From positions 45,021,431 through 45,085,430 of the forward strand of contig CM048842.1 in NCBI GenBank assembly GCA_026545765.1: a stretch of DNA of 64,000 bases, read 5' to 3'. Position 1 is the first letter of the stretch. The number at the start of each line of letters is the position of its first letter. The notes under the pieces were generated by a model that was not told where the DNA came from, did no database searches, and was given only the letters and a program-made list of their open reading frames with translations. A program made the translations under genes and the position numbers. Below are positions 32,519 to 45,543 of the stretch, piece after piece. This DNA comes from Plantago major (taxonomy: Eukaryota; Streptophyta; Magnoliopsida; Lamiales; Plantaginaceae).

Positions 32519-35500
32519 CTATTCCTTGAAGTCATCCTTGTCGTCAACTGCAATAGGTTGGTTTCTCCAGTACACTGCGAGAGCACTTCCACCAAGCTGC
32601 AACTCCCAAAATTAAACAAGCATAAATTACAACGGTATTCGGGTACTTTGCGCTTGTTTCATATAGTATCAATCAATTTAACTAGCTAGTATTTCCATGA
32701 TGCCAGATACTTACCGCCATACAGACAACGCTTACGGCAGAAGGTACGGCCACGAGAGGATTTGTGAAGTGCTTTTGTGCTAATAGGAACCCAAGCGCAG
32801 AACTCTGTGAGCAAAGGTAAAAAGAATTCTTAGCAAGGGTATCACAACCTAGCATCAGAATCAACTAACACGACCAACACAACATAGAATCAGGAAATTA
32901 TTAAGTCTTCATCTGTTATTAGTCCATTTCCAAGAGAACGAATATTATAATGACCGAACCGGCTATTCAAGTTCTGGAGTTCAGAACAACAAACCACCCA
33001 GAGAGAGCAGAGATTATGAGGGATTTGTTCTAATGCTTGTTAGTAATGCATACCTGCATTCCACATTCTATAGAAATGGTCCTAGAAGTCGATTCACCAA
33101 ATGATGTTTTTGAAAGCCAGTAACCAATAAGAAATGCGGCAGCATGTAAGAGAGCCACGGGTAAAAGCAATTGTGTGCCCTGTGCCTTTAGGACCTCTGC
33201 TACTTGCCCTATCTGTGGAATGAGACAGATGAAACAGTAATTACTTCGTGAACAATATAAACGGGACAACATGTCAGTTGGAGGTTATGGGAGCTACAAT
33301 TGACAAAGTTAAATGATATTTTCTCATCATTTAGCAATAGGTGGACTTACCGGACTTGCACAGAGAAGGGTAGTCAAGATAACTCCAATTAAAGGAGTAA
33401 TTGTGATTATTTTTGAGGTGAACTTGGGGAAAAACTCGTTTGCCAAAACTGTAAAACACAGCGCAAGTACAATTTCAATCAACTTGGAAGTGAGCAAAAA
33501 CAGAATTAGTTCAAAACAACTTATGACACCATGTTGGATAGTAAATCAAACATGCAGGAAAACAAATGTAGAATCTTACCTCCAATAATAGTAGGCACTA
33601 ACACAACCTGAAAGGTGCTTATAGCTAGTCCCTGTTAGATTATAATAAAGAAGAGACTTAGATGGAATGGAGAACAATCCAAGCCCAAAGATCACATCAA
33701 ATGGAGTTCATACGTGAGCCTTAAGGTAGTAGTTCATCCAAAGCTGATGGAGATAAAGTAGCATACACTATACACATGAGCCAGCACAATATTATACAGA
33801 TATAAGCTTGGGGCTTTGAATCAATAAGATACTACATGGCTATCTAAGTTCACCAAGATCTAACCTTCTCACATAACATACTAATAGAAGGCACTTCATG
33901 GAGAGCTATTCTTTTTAGAATGAAGAAAAAGTATAACACTTACAGCTGCATCAACAGGCACAAGCTGCCCGGCCAGAAGCTTAGTGAGGAGTGGAGTCAT
34001 GACAATGGCACCAATGGTTGAACAACTGCAATTAGAGTAGAAATTGAGTCAATCCACCTGTATGGATGCAAACACACTGAACCGGTAACATTCTTGAAAA
34101 CAGACTGAACTAATTTGATTAGTGCTACTTTATTTCCCTGAAATGACCTGAATTTTTTTTTGAAAGGTAATAAGAAATATTTTATTAGAGAGAAAAATAC
34201 ACGGGATGTGTATTACAGCAACTCAGACATAAAGGACACTAAGCTACTACAATCAGGCAAAGGGTTACTTCAGCTCCATTAGAGCTGCAAAGTAACAACC
34301 CCAAAAAGCTGTTGAGAAAATTCCTATCCGAGTATGTGGAAGAAAATACTGGTAAGATTGTTTTAAAGTATATGCAATATTCAAAAGAATGGTGCAAAAT
34401 CTAGAATATTGTTCCATTCAAAAACCTCCATGGCTAGGACTTCTGTTTCATTCAGACAAACTAAGAACTCAAGCAGCAATACTGTTGGGAATTTAGTGAA
34501 ACGAAATGAGCTTTCAATTCGTTTGATGTATTGGCCAAGTCAGAAACAATCATTCCGTGTAGCGTGTAGTTCGTGAGCTTTCATTGTGTGTTTTGATCAA
34601 TGCATGAATGAGTACGGTTTCTAAGCACATGGATAAGTGTTCACAAGTGCTAAAATTCGTGTTAAAAGAGCTATGTTAAAAGCAAGCCGAAGGATTGAAA
34701 TGGGAAGGACAAACTGGGCCTCGCCGCAGCGAGCTCCAGCCTCACCTAGGCGAATTTCTCTTGGCTTATCATCAATAGACACATCTCTTAAAGTGTATAG
34801 TTGTTATCCATCCGACTTATGACTGTTAGATGAAAATTAACACACTTAATGGAGGGTTGTAACACTTGGGAATAATTGTGAAGTGTATATATGAAATGAA
34901 GTTCATCTCATGAACACACTTGCTCATACTTCCTTCTTCCCCCTCTTGCTCTATTTGCACCCTATATACTCAAGGTAAGGTTCGCACCCTATACTTCTCA
35001 TACACTTTCATCACCGTGTACTACCACACCATATTTCCCACAAATACGCCTTGATTCATTATCTTCAAATGATTTAGATGTGATTAAAACAGGGCTACAG
35101 CAACAAGTCACCTAACCTGAAATCTTCTTGAACCAAAGTTACTACAGGAATTGTGTAAAAGCAATGGCCTAATGCTGCAAATGTTGGCTGCTGGTATGAA
35201 ATTTAATAACTTGCAAAGTCTCTGGTGAGATAATAGATAAATTCCATTGAACTATGCCATAAGCATCTGTATCACACTTAGAATATAGACAGCACACAGC
35301 ACGTTCAAATTCTAAGACCTGGTTGAAACAATTCCTAATAGAAAGAATGACTGCAACTGAACTCAGAAACTGCGATTCAACTCGAAAAATCACAGATAAT
35401 ATATTATCGTGAAATGAAATTTTATGTCTAGAGAATCATATTTACATAAGATTAACATGAGTCACTCAATGCTAGAGACTTTTCAAATTAAGTACAGGTC

Positions 35501-38073
35501 GAGGGTAAAATGCAAGCTTACGTCGTCATGAGAACTGAAAGTGCTACATTGCCCTTAGATATGTACGTAGCAACATTTGATGCCTGCCCTCCTGGACAGC
35601 ATGAAACCAAAATAAGCCCAGTTGCCAGAGGAGCAGATAAATTCAGTGCCTGCAAAACATTGACAACAGTAGTTCAGTAATATACAAGGCAGGAAATCTC
35701 CAAAGCAAACACTCACAAGTAACATATCTTGACTTCAAACAAAAACCACTTCCAACTTCTGTTCGTTGAACAACGGCTAGAGAATAAAACTTTAGCAACT
35801 CTTCAAATAACCTTTAGCAATTAACAAATACGTGCGTTGAGCCTGTGTGAGTGTGGCTTATCAAAGAAGAAAAAATTTCCTTTCAGCTGTAAGTCTCTTC
35901 CTTAATCACCAACATGTGAGAAGAAATAGTAACCCAAGATCTCTTAATTTTACTGCTAAAGAATAACCACAGAGCTATCTGAGCTTCGCCTATGGTTCAT
36001 GCTATTTTGGCCGTGCATAGAGGAATGAGGAATTACCATTGCGATCAAAAACCCCAATACAGGTTTAATGAGATATTGAGCCAAAAATCCAACACCCACC
36101 TGAAAAAGCGAGGATCAAATCAAGTCAAACTTAGGAAAGGATCCATTACCACATGACAAGCAATGTCAGAAGTTTTATAGATGAGAAACTACGTACAGTC
36201 CATGGATTTCGCAAGCATCTTCTGAAATCCTCAAACGTCAGCGTCAATCCCATTGAAAGCATGAGGAAACCCAAACCAAGAGTGAATAAGTCTGTATGTA
36301 ACCAAGTTACCTGCAAGTCATTAGAGTAATCCAGTTAATTATTATTCTGATTGTAGCCAATGATACTGAAAACCTTACCATGGAAGGCTTGTAGATGCCA
36401 ATGATAGTACCTAAAATGACCTGCAGAACCAAAAAAGAAGAAATTGATTTAAAATACCTATAGAGAAATTTGACCACAGAAGACTTTCACAAAGAACAAA
36501 AGCCATCTGCATAATATTTTAACAGCAAAATGATTCAGACATACCCATAATGGAAAAAGTGTTGTCAATGTTTCAATTATTCTCTCATATTGGCTCATTT
36601 TAACAGGAGTACTGCTGGAAAATTCTCCGGAGGCGGATGTCGTACACAAAACTCTGGAATTCCTGATAATAGTCATGAAGAGAGTAAAAGTGAAACAAAA
36701 AAAATCAGTGCTTTTAGTTGAAGTAAAATACTGAGATCTTGTGACTGAAACCTTAATATAGTTTAAGATGGAGCATTGATCTCCAGGTCAAGCGATACCA
36801 GAAAATAGATCAAAGAAGCAAAAGATTTCCATAAAGGCAGAGTAAACCATGAGACGTAATGTTTGACTAAATTACCATAACATAGACTGCATGAATTTGT
36901 AATTAAAAGAGCAAAGTATAGCGTTGATCTAATAACACATATGCTATTTAACTGCAGAAGAAGGGACTATTCATGCATTTCATTTCGTAAGTTCAGTACA
37001 AAAACTGCTTATCACCCTCTGGGCAGAAACAGGAGGAACCAATGCATTTTCTGCAGTAGATGCATGTTTGTCCAATATATAAGTTCATTGTGTATGGTAG
37101 TGAACTTATCGATGCATATAGTAACATCACGGTGTATCAGATACCAACAGTCAAATTTCAAGTGAAAAAGGAGCCATATGTGCAAAGGGAATATATAAGA
37201 TGAAGCTTTGCATGAAAGAAAAATAAAAAAGCAAGTGAAATTGCATCATTTGTCGATATCTTAGTCTCGCAGCCAACACATATCGCATACTCGAAACCTG
37301 ACAAGTTCTGAAAACTTTAGATGCTTATGCACTTTTTTCTACCAAACAAACATAGTTAAATTCCACTGAACTCACTTTCTGCTGCCAAACATAGCTCTTA
37401 CTAGTTGCATACAACTGTGAGAAGTGCCTTGTAGAGTAAGTATCAACTCGCTTCAAGATATCACATTCCAGTTAGCAGAGATTCTACATCATTTCCTGAT
37501 GTATTTTCCCATTTCCACAATTCATTAATTACATTCCCTAAATAGAACTAGCCTCAAATTAATCGGCATATTTCTGTACTGTACCTATCTCTACAATTAA
37601 CTTCCAAAGTTCCAGTAAGTAAAAATCTTACTAGCATAACCAAATTTCACTAATTTGACAACCAATAACCGTATATCATTACCGTAAACCGAAGAGACAA
37701 TTACGAATAAACAAAAATGTACCTAAACAAACCAAACATCTGTGTGGATCTTCCAGCACCAAATCCAATCTCTTTTCTTCTATCCACCTTATCATTCTGT
37801 AAACAACTCAACGCATTCCCAACCGAAGCTTCCGTCCTCAACTGGTTTCCGATTCTCCGTTCCGTCCAATCGAAACTCGTCCTCGCAAAACCAGCGCGAG
37901 AGTTAGGAGCACGAATTGCACACGAGTCGCCATGGAAATTACGCCTCAAGTAACTGCAACAACAAATTAAAATTACCGAAAACACTCACAGAGAGAGATT
38001 CATTACAGTAGATTTGGATTGGATTGGATTGGACTTACCTGGATTGAACAGAAGCGCCTTGCGAAGCCAACAT
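32519..38073 (-). CDS. BASS1: Chloroplast sodium/metabolite cotransporter BASS1, thirteen exons
   Basis: Exons are 38039-38073, 37723-37953, 36545-36662, 36379-36420, 36197-36310, 36037-36099, 35522-35649, 33944-34025, 33580-33631, 33351-33448, 33054-33212, 32715-32804 and 32519-32596. All introns are GT..AG with matching phase; total 1290 nt (429 aa plus stop). Residues 1-115 are Ser/Arg-rich with few acids, a likely plastid transit peptide. The SBF fold starts near residue 119 ([12 protein letters not shown]). Key motifs are [20 protein letters not shown] (about residues 216-235), [16 protein letters not shown] (about 359-374) and [20 protein letters not shown]; the Gln/Asn/Glu residues are those used for sodium and substrate in the family. 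The [14 protein letters not shown] form and the DDKDDFKE end match BASS1 rather than BASS2-5. It acts in the inner plastid envelope. The substrate cannot be read from sequence; pantothenate precursors have been proposed for BASS1. No break is seen. Confidence 0.95.
34148..34470 (-). mobile_element. Probable LINE-type retroposon tail in BASS1 intron 7
   Basis: On the minus strand the stretch ends CTAATAAAATATTTCTTATT, then ACCTTTC and an A-run (T-run at 34148-34156 on plus). This is the usual 3' end of plant LINE-derived copies. The upstream boundary is uncertain and no coding domain is recognised. Insertion is antisense-neutral because the gene is also on minus, so its poly-A signal lies in sense with BASS1. 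Confidence 0.4.
34483..35042. mobile_element. Solo LTR of a Ty1/copia-type element in BASS1 intron 7
   Basis: 560 bp, beginning TGTTGGGAATTTAG and ending ATATTTCCCACA, the common Copia LTR termini. It is flanked by the 5-bp duplication AATAC (34478-34482 and 35043-35047). No internal region remains, so it is a solo LTR left by LTR-LTR recombination. It holds a TATATA box near 34887 on plus and a pair of GC-rich palindromes at 34720-34754. Strand is not assigned because no gene content remains; the TATA suggests plus, opposite to BASS1. Confidence 0.88.
34720..34754. promoter_or_regulatory. Palindrome pair in the Copia solo LTR
   Basis: CTCGCCGCAGCGAG (34720-34733) and CTCACCTAGGCGAA (34741-34754) start 21 bp apart. 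The first differs at one base from the perfect palindrome CTCGCCGCGGCGAG seen at 54007 and 54222 in an unrelated element. The pair lies about 150 bp upstream of the LTR TATA box. Confidence 0.55.
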
Positions 38074-38486
38074 TGCTGCTCAGCCACTCGTGGTTTCTTC
38101 TTACAGTGTTGTTGCTAAGACAAGACACTCTACAATCTACATACAAATTTGCCAACAAGTCAAAAATTGTACTCACTATTGTCAGGCGTAAAGTTGATCA
38201 GTCCATGTCGTAGAGAAGCGAAATGACGATTTTATCCTTACTGAATCTCAAGCGTAGCTGTGTTTTCATCATTTTTGGAAAGAGGCCCAGGGGTAAAATA
38301 GGGAGAGGTGGAAGTTTGGGAGTGGCAGGATGGTTTGTCTGCTTTGGCATTGTCGCCAGCGGAAACGAAGCTAGATCCCGCTTTTGAGATTATAATAGTA
38401 CTCTAGTAGAAAGATAAGACGCGATCCTATTTCACTGGACACCATTCTTCATGATTTCATAACCATACACAATTGTAATAATAATA
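38074..38486 (-). promoter_or_regulatory. BASS1 5' UTR and promoter region
   Basis: This stretch upstream of the BASS1 ATG contains no other gene. No canonical TATA box stands out on the minus strand. A Stowaway MITE begins at 38487, so the compact promoter is probably under about 410 bp or includes the MITE. Confidence 0.4.
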
Positions 38487-38747
38487 CTCCATCCGTCCCA
38501 AACAATAATGTACATATTACTTTATACACGTTTCATGAAACTAGTCTCATTCAAAAAATAATAAAAAAGTACATCCACTAACTTGACTATCTATTTTACT
38601 TTTACCATTCTTTATCATTATATATCTTATCTCTCATACATTTTACATTCTTTAGCATTTCTCTCCCCAACAACAAACAATAAACAATTGACTTTCTTAA
38701 AAATAGCACCGGAAAGTAATGAGACTAATTCTTTGGGACGGAGGGAG
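38487..38747. mobile_element. Stowaway-like MITE (261 bp)
   Basis: Inverted ends CTCCATCCGTCCCAAA and TTTGGGACGGAGGGAG match the Stowaway (Tc1/mariner) consensus CTCCCTCCGTCCC. The TA target duplication is at 38485-38486 and 38748-38749. Noncoding. It lies about 410 bp upstream of the BASS1 start codon. Confidence 0.9.
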
Positions 38748-38889
38748 TAATACTCTAATTTTGCTTTACTCATTTCTAATACTACCACTTGTTGAGCATT
38801 TTTCACCTTATTGTTCCGAAAGGGGTCGTGAAATTGGTAACGGGATTTGATTCGCTTTCTAATTGAACATTTTATGTTGATTTTTGTTT

Positions 38890-39165
38890 TTTTAACATCA
38901 AACTATAAGTATTCATATCATCAATAGATCAAAAACCGTACAAGAAGAACAAAAACCAAAGTAACACAACCTACCGCATCGCACGACGAGCTAGTTTGTG
39001 GGCTAGCGAATTTTCGCCTCACGGTACATAGTCTAAACTAAAAGAAGTAAACGAGCTAACTGAGACCTTAATGTCTGCCAAAACAGGACCAACAATGGAA
39101 AAATCAAAATCTAACGAATTAAAAGAGTTAACAATTGAAAGACAGACAATATATCCGAGAAAACG
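38890..39165 (-). mobile_element. 5'-truncated LINE tail with RNase H remnant
   Basis: The minus strand reads CLSIVNSFNS, then DFSIVGPVLADIKVS, SFTSFSLDYVP and, after an in-frame TGA, GENSLAHKLARRAMR and a TAG stop. This is the C-terminal end of the plant LINE RNase H (RVT_3) domain. A short 3' UTR follows and ends in an A-rich tail (T-run at about 38886-38896). The copy is truncated at its 5' side where the Athila LTR begins. Confidence 0.7.
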
Positions 39166-39803
39166 ATTGTTATAGACAGACAAGGCTTAAACCACAGGGT
39201 CGTTCTCTCGATGAATTGATTAAGCTAGTTCTACAAAATAGACTCGCTTGTATTGGTTGTAAACAAAATGTGTGTGGATAGTTGATACTTCAGTCCTAGA
39301 ACAATTATAACATGCACAAGACAAGGTAAAACCCAAGGTCATGCAATTCTACAAACAACGAAGCTAATTTAATCCTTTCAAAAGTGTGCTTATACGATAC
39401 GAACCTGTTAAGGATGCACCATGCGCAGCTCATCACTCTTGCTATCATGAGTACAACCAAATACAGAATATAAGTACGTAATCACTACACTAGTTTCACA
39501 ACCAATACATCAAGATTCGAACGTACGAAAATAACAACTTGTCACGTACAAGCTAAATAGTAGTTTCACAATTGTTACCTCGACTCTTCAATGACAAGGG
39601 ATCGCCTGAAAGGAATAAATACTTCAATGGAATGAGAGATTGAATATCTAGATTGTTTACAATGCTTGAAAGTAAGAAAATGTAGACTAGGAAGGTCTGA
39701 AGATATCCTAAAAATGAAGTACAAATGAACTATTTATAGAACCAAGGAAGTTCAAATTCAAAATCATGGGAAAAACTGCCGGAAAACGTGGGTTTAAATA
39801 GGT

Positions 39804-39870
39804 CTCACCACGGTGAAGGCTATGCTCACCGTGATCAGCCTGTTTTCCCAAAGTTAGAGACCACGGTGAG
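39804..39870. promoter_or_regulatory. Palindrome boxes in the element B LTR
   Basis: CTCACCACGGTGAA (39804-39817) and CTCACCGTGATCAG (39825-39838) start 21 bp apart. A third, ending CCACGGTGAG, is at 39857-39870. On the element's strand they lie 70-140 bp upstream of the TATA-like CTATAAATAG. Confidence 0.55.
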
Positions 39871-39887
39871 CTCATTTCCTTTGACAC

Positions 39888-41354
39888 TGTCACGCCCCAA
39901 AACCAAAATTTTGGCGCGACCGACCATCTATCGTGAGATGGGCTCACGCCAAGACGAAGCCTTCCTTTAATCCTCAAATACATAAAAAAATCTCATAGTG
40001 GTACAACATAGCATCTAAAATCCCATATACACTAATATTGCAAGTCCTCAATACATAACAAAGAAATCCAAGAGTACGCAACAACTACTAAACAATCTTC
40101 TCAAATTTCACCATCCGTCTACCGTCTCCACTCCAAAGTATCTTCGTCCAATCACTTACTAAATATCTGAAAGGGTGGGTAAGGGTGAGCCTCAATGACA
40201 CTTCTACTGGATCAAGTATTTCAAAGTATACATATATATCAATACGTTTACATATCCAAAATAATTTGCATGGAATACTTTTCAAAACAATGTCAATTCA
40301 TATTTAGCTCAATCAGACAATACACTATGGCCATACGAACCGTGGTGGCACACAGGTCGACTTTCACACAACAATAACAATGCCCTATCAAAGGGATACC
40401 ATAACAATATGGGAGATCTCCAAAAGCACGACATTCCCCGAAAGGGCAAAACAATTCATAGGCATATCGATGAGCATAAAACATATTTTCAATCCATGCT
40501 TTTGAACAAAACAATTTCACGTTCACAATCACAATAAAATATTTATAGGTGCACATACTTGATCTTTTTCGAATAGAGTATTATACCAAGTCCCATTTTT
40601 TGATATAATAACTATAAGTAGTTTGTCAAATCATAAAACGATACATATATACTATAACAAAAATAAAAGCAAAAGTGTAAAAAAAACCCATACCTCAAAT
40701 CTGTAAATCTTACTGTCACAAAACCAAGATTAAACTCAAAAACCGATGTCAACTATAATGACTCTCGACAGTCCAAAAGCCATCTTCATCAATCCAACAC
40801 CATACAAATTAATCCATAATATACAAAAACTCTAGAATACGAATTCCTGTCCATAAAATAATGACAGTAAAATCCATCATGTTGCAACTCATTGTGCTAA
40901 AAGTAATTAACTCAATATGATTAAAATCTCAAACCTTAATCCATATTCCAGTAAAACGTGTCAGTAATAGAACCCATGCAATATTGTGATTTCCTCCATC
41001 AAACATGCATGATAGCATGCATGTTTGTTTCTCGCAACTTGCCGTCTCTACTCCATCGCACCAGTAATAACTCTGGCCATCCTCGAAACTTTTGACGACA
41101 CACGTATAATAAACCTAACAGACACATATACAAGCTCGAGTCCAATCATCCAATAACTCTTCGATACATCATCTATTTGGACTTTTAATCCAATCCAAAC
41201 CCAATCTAATAAAATTATCATAGCCCGTTTGAATTTATCAACCCATGCAATAATAACTAATAAAATCCCGTGCATCATCTCATGTCCAAATAATTTATCC
41301 TCTCCAAATTAAATTCAAATAGACAGTCCAATAATTTTTTTTTGGGATATTACA
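39888..41354. mobile_element. Chromovirus-type solo LTR inside the element B LTR
   Basis: 1467 bp, starting TGTCACGCCCCAAAACC and ending GGGATATTACA, the typical ends of plant chromovirus LTRs. It contains the usual GGTGGGTAAGGGTGAGCCTC stretch near 40176. No internal genes lie within it or beside it. Flanks are GACAC and CTCAC, only a partial match, so the target duplication has decayed or the ends are off by a base or two. Confidence 0.75.
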
Positions 41355-41368
41355 CTCACCGCGGTGAG
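41355..41368. promoter_or_regulatory. Perfect 14-bp palindrome in the element B LTR
   Basis: CTCACCGCGGTGAG is its own reverse complement. It lies immediately next to the solo LTR insertion point, which split the B palindrome cluster. Confidence 0.6.
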
Positions 41369-43581
41369 CTGCTCCTCCGGGAAGGAGTTAGATTTCCCCC
41401 ACTTTCTCCTCATTTGACTCCCTTTTCTCAACCTCCTTGTCACCTCTTTGGAGTAGTGGCCCACTATTAGCCTTGTGTGCTTTTAGAAGCTTCGAACGAG
41501 CTTCGATTCACGTACGCTCCTCCAATTCATTGTTTTTTTTTTTTTTTAACCTAAAAACACCTATAAAAGTACAAAAAAACACCCAAACGTAAAAAAGCAC
41601 CAAAAACACTAATAAAAGGCTAAAGGACTTAACAAAACACGGTAAAAAGACTAAATAAGTCGTTAAAATAACGACTCATCAAACTCCTCAAACCGAGCCT
41701 TTGCTCGTCCTCGAGCAAACAAAACTCTAAAAGGTCCTAGAAAGAAAAACACATAGACAACACAACATGGAAGAGTTCAAATGACAAGCTAGCGGAACAA
41801 TTATTGCAAGAGTCAAGCCTTAAACTGATGTAAACTTGTATCCCCTCTAACATTGGCAAGTAGCTTTGCAAAGATCACAGTCTTCCGTTTCACAAGTAAA
41901 AAAAAACTTCGACTTACTCAAGTAGTCTCTCACAGGGATAATATAAGTGGAACTCTAGTCTCTCCTGAAAGTGGCCAGTAAAAAGGGTAATCACTCAATA
42001 CTTAACCTCAGGAAGGTGACAACAAACGTCACAAGATGCCACAAATATTACATGCATTTGCACTCAATCAAACGGATCAGAAAGGACTTTTCTTGAAAAG
42101 GTCGAAATCAATACAATAAGATAAATGGCATACCATTCTTTTTCTTGTGCTTTGCTCTTTTTGCACAGATTTTTTTCATTTTTTATCTCAATTTTGCAAG
42201 TGTATCCCAATAGGTTACCCAAGATCGGCACTTTTGTGCGTTTCGGTTTGGAGTACGCCCCATCAACCCTACAACATACGAGAACCGCCCACGCGCTGGT
42301 TTATAGGTAGTATCTGGCATGCATTTTGAGAACAAAACCATCAACCTTCACATCATACGCACAATCAGCCCCACGTTGGTTTATCGGTAGTATTTGAAAA
42401 TGTCCAACACGATCTCGAATGATCACAAGGATCCTGGGAAAACACTTCGAGATTTTTCTTTTCTTTTTTTTAGAACGGTAACGAGCAATACAAAACAAAT
42501 TTTGAAACTCGACCAAATGCTCAAAAGTATAGAATGTAGTGAGCCTGAGTATGAAGCAACAAGTACCCTTCTCCCCAAACCTGTTCCTTGGAACGGGTTT
42601 GGGAGTCTAGATAACAAGTCGAAATGCCGTTCGTCATACCCGTTTTAAAAAGAGTGCACATGTATATGAAGTGGCGCAAAGGACTTGCCCTTGCACTTCC
42701 CAACTAGAATCACACAAATGCCGGTACAATATTTTTTCATCAGCTCAATAAAAGCTTCTCACCGGCTTTTTGACTACTTGAATAGGAAGACTTTTTATTT
42801 ACAAGTGAAACGGACTAAAGTGATTTTTGAAAATTCCTTAATACTAGTTAAAGGCCATCAAAGATCACATCAGAAAAAGGCTTGTCTTTCGCAATAGATA
42901 ACCGACTTGTCAAAAGAACTCAGACTCAAACACGAAAAAAATTTAAAAATAGGCGAAAAGACGATTCAAAATAATCACGCAAAAGTGGCTAACATACCAC
43001 CCACATAATCACAAGAGTGGCTAACCTACCACCCTAACACCACAAAACAAAAAATCGAAAAATAAAGTAAACACATGTATATACAAAGCATCGAATAAGT
43101 TCATACCGAGGCATTTAAACATAATACATCACAACTTCCCTCCCCAAACTTATTTGATGACTAGACCCTAGTGTAAAGAATAAATTAAAAGAGTAAGTTG
43201 TAGAGTTACCGCCCGTAGTATGCCTCGGTCGGCTTGATCAATGGTAGGAGGGCGGATCGGGGGTCCGGAAGATGATCCTCCTCCAAAACGCTGCTGTCAA
43301 TCTTCTAACTGAGCTTTGCGCATCTGCTCCATCCACGCTAGGTGCTCAACCGCCTTTGTGTCCGACAATGTCATATGCCGTGAGAGATTGGAAGAACACG
43401 AGTCCCACTGATCCAAATGCTCACCAAACTGCTGTGATACTCCATGTACGCTCTTGTAGTCGGCGGTAATACCTTGGTAGCACCCCTATAACTCCGTGTA
43501 ATCGGAGGAAAGCAAGTTTTGCCTCTCCTCTATTTGCCCAAGTCGGGGCTCAACCCACTCCTGAAACCGGGTGCTTAACCG

Positions 43582-44640
43582 CTAAAAATCGGCGATTAGA
43601 TATTCTCCTTCTTTAGTGTGTGGTGGATCTTCTTCCTCGTCATCGGTCTCCTCGACAGACACTTCTTCATACCCGTCGTCAAACTCAGGATCGAAGTCAA
43701 TATCTTCATCCTCCTCACCGTCACCCCTCACATTTTCAAATAGGGCTTGTAGTTCTCCGCGGTTGCCTCGATAAGCTTGATGTCGTGTAAGTTCAAGCAA
43801 CCCTTCTGTTTGCCGTCTCGAATGATGTTAGGCACTCCAGCGGCCTCACACATCTCGGTGATCAAACATGGAAAACCCAAAGCTAGAGACCTCGGACGAT
43901 GTGCAAATGTCTCTGCCACAATGATAGCTCCAGCATTCACGAACTCTCCTCTATTCAATGTTGCTATCAACCGACCCATAGGAGCTACAATAAGGGTGAA
44001 GTAGGAGTTGGGAATCAAGTTATAATGAACCTAATTGGACCAAACCCTCGCGAGCGGGTTAAGTCGCCTATGCCTCAGTCTTCGAATCCTTTCCTCTGGA
44101 TGGAAACTCGGATGAGTGACAACTGCCAATGTCTCTTCATCCCAGTACTCGTCTCGAGCCGCTTCCAGGTCGAAAATACCAATGTCTGAGTCGGGATTGT
44201 AATTTTCCCTAGCACAAAGAAATCAGTTGATGGAGTCTGGAGTGTACTCTACCATCTTCCCACGAACAGGCATAAATCCTTTATCATCCCTGTCAGAGAA
44301 GTTAATGTAGAACTCTCTGACCAAGGACGTGTCGTACTCCCTCCTCGTACAGACTAGTCTTTGCCATCTCAACCTACTTATGCTCTCGTCGATTCTCTCC
44401 ATGATGGGTGTGTCGATTTGGTAGATGTTTATCCCACGCTCCAGTATAATGCTCCTTGACTTGATAAAGTGTTTGATCCGAAAGATTTCGCCTTGCGTGC
44501 TCAGCTTGAATCCATATGCGTCCGGTCTAACACGAGGAGCTACTACCTTTGCCTTGGAACTCCCTTCTCCCTTCTCCCTTCTCCCTTCTTTTGCTTCTTG
44601 TTCTTGTTGGACACAACCTTCTTCTTAGGCGCCATACTAC
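43582..44640 (-). pseudogene. Element B ORF2, plant-transposon-protein type
   Basis: The minus strand opens MAPKKKVVSNKNKKQKK near 44632, a basic start. It then shows NSYFTLIVAPMGRLIATLNR, GEFVNAGAIIVAETFA and LGFPCLITEMCEAAGVPN at 43728-44018, then a very acidic tail (GDGEEDEDIDFDPEFDDGYE). The core matches element D ORF2 (NSHFTTLTPPTARLIRAIME, GFPCLITNICRSFNVPGI). I recall it as the 'Putative plant transposon protein' domain often found in Athila elements. The function is unknown. Open in pieces only. Confidence 0.65.
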
Positions 44641-45255
44641 CTGGATAAAAGTTATTAGTTCATTGTACGAATGCCCAATCTTAAAACATGAGCATGTATC
44701 CCATAGTGCATTCGAATGTTTCCTACGACATAGTCTTCCCCAAATCATTTCTTGCAAGTAGTAATAACAATGCCTTATCCCATCACATAATCGTGTAACC
44801 CATAGTGCATACAATTGTTACTACAAGTAATTCTCCCAACCGAAATGAAAGCAAGTTATTCTTAGCATAAATACTAACATGAGTATAATCCTAAGTAAGA
44901 AATGCTAGCACAATATCACACTTCCACCATAACGCATCAATCTTCGTAAATCTTAACGAAGCTAACATGGATTATGACTTCACACGATAAATCAATAGAT
45001 ATTAACCCAAGTCACATACTCAATCAATCAAAATCAAGCATGAAGTCCAAATTTTGCAAATCCGGAGAAATTGACGGATGAAAAGATGAATTGAAGCTCG
45101 TAAGTGATAGAGGAACTTACTACCTTCGTAACGGTCTATTACCCAAGTAAAATGGTGGAGAATTGGGGAAAAACCAAGAATTGGGGGAAAAACCAGGAAA
45201 TGGAAAAAGTAAGAATGGAGGGGAAGAGCCCCTCCGTTCTTACTTATTCCCAGGG

Positions 45256-45332
45256 CTCACCGCGGTCGAGCTAAAGCAGAGAATTATCTGCCTAAACCAG
45301 ACTGCGGTGAGCTACCTGCTCACCGCGGTGAG
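45256..45332. promoter_or_regulatory. Palindrome boxes in the element B ORF2 leader
   Basis: CTCACCGCGGTCGAG (45256-45270), then CAGACTGCGGTGAG (45298-45311) and the perfect CTCACCGCGGTGAG (45319-45332). The last two start 21 bp apart. They lie between protease and ORF2 on the element's strand. Confidence 0.55.
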
Positions 45333-45543
45333 TTCTGTTCCCCAACAATTTTTTTTTATATTTCTAAAATAAAATCTATACTATGAATTCAAATGACAAT
45401 TATACTAGAAAGCAGTAAATTGTTCGTATGCAATGCATATTAATTAGAAATTCAAAATTTTACCTATATGCATCCTAAAGTCTACGTGCAAAGCGGTAAA
45501 TCATGCTTTGGTTATAGTCGTTACCGTCGACTCTTCATCTTCC

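Larger units (their letters stand above)
39166..41681 (-). repeat. Element B 3' LTR, interrupted by a solo LTR
   Basis: About 1050 bp of LTR remains, excluding the inserted solo LTR 39888-41354. Its body (TATAGACAGACAAGGCTTAAA then GGTCGTTCTCTCG) parallels the element D LTR (TAGACTAAAGCCTAAC then GATCGTTCTC). On minus a TATA-like CTATAAATAG lies near 39735, downstream of the palindrome boxes. The outermost tens of bases are missing. Confidence 0.7.

Noticed and set aside
41682-43560. Small frames in the conserved noncoding part of element B
   Set aside because: The same region in element D (50785-52230) is conserved as noncoding sequence without matching frames.
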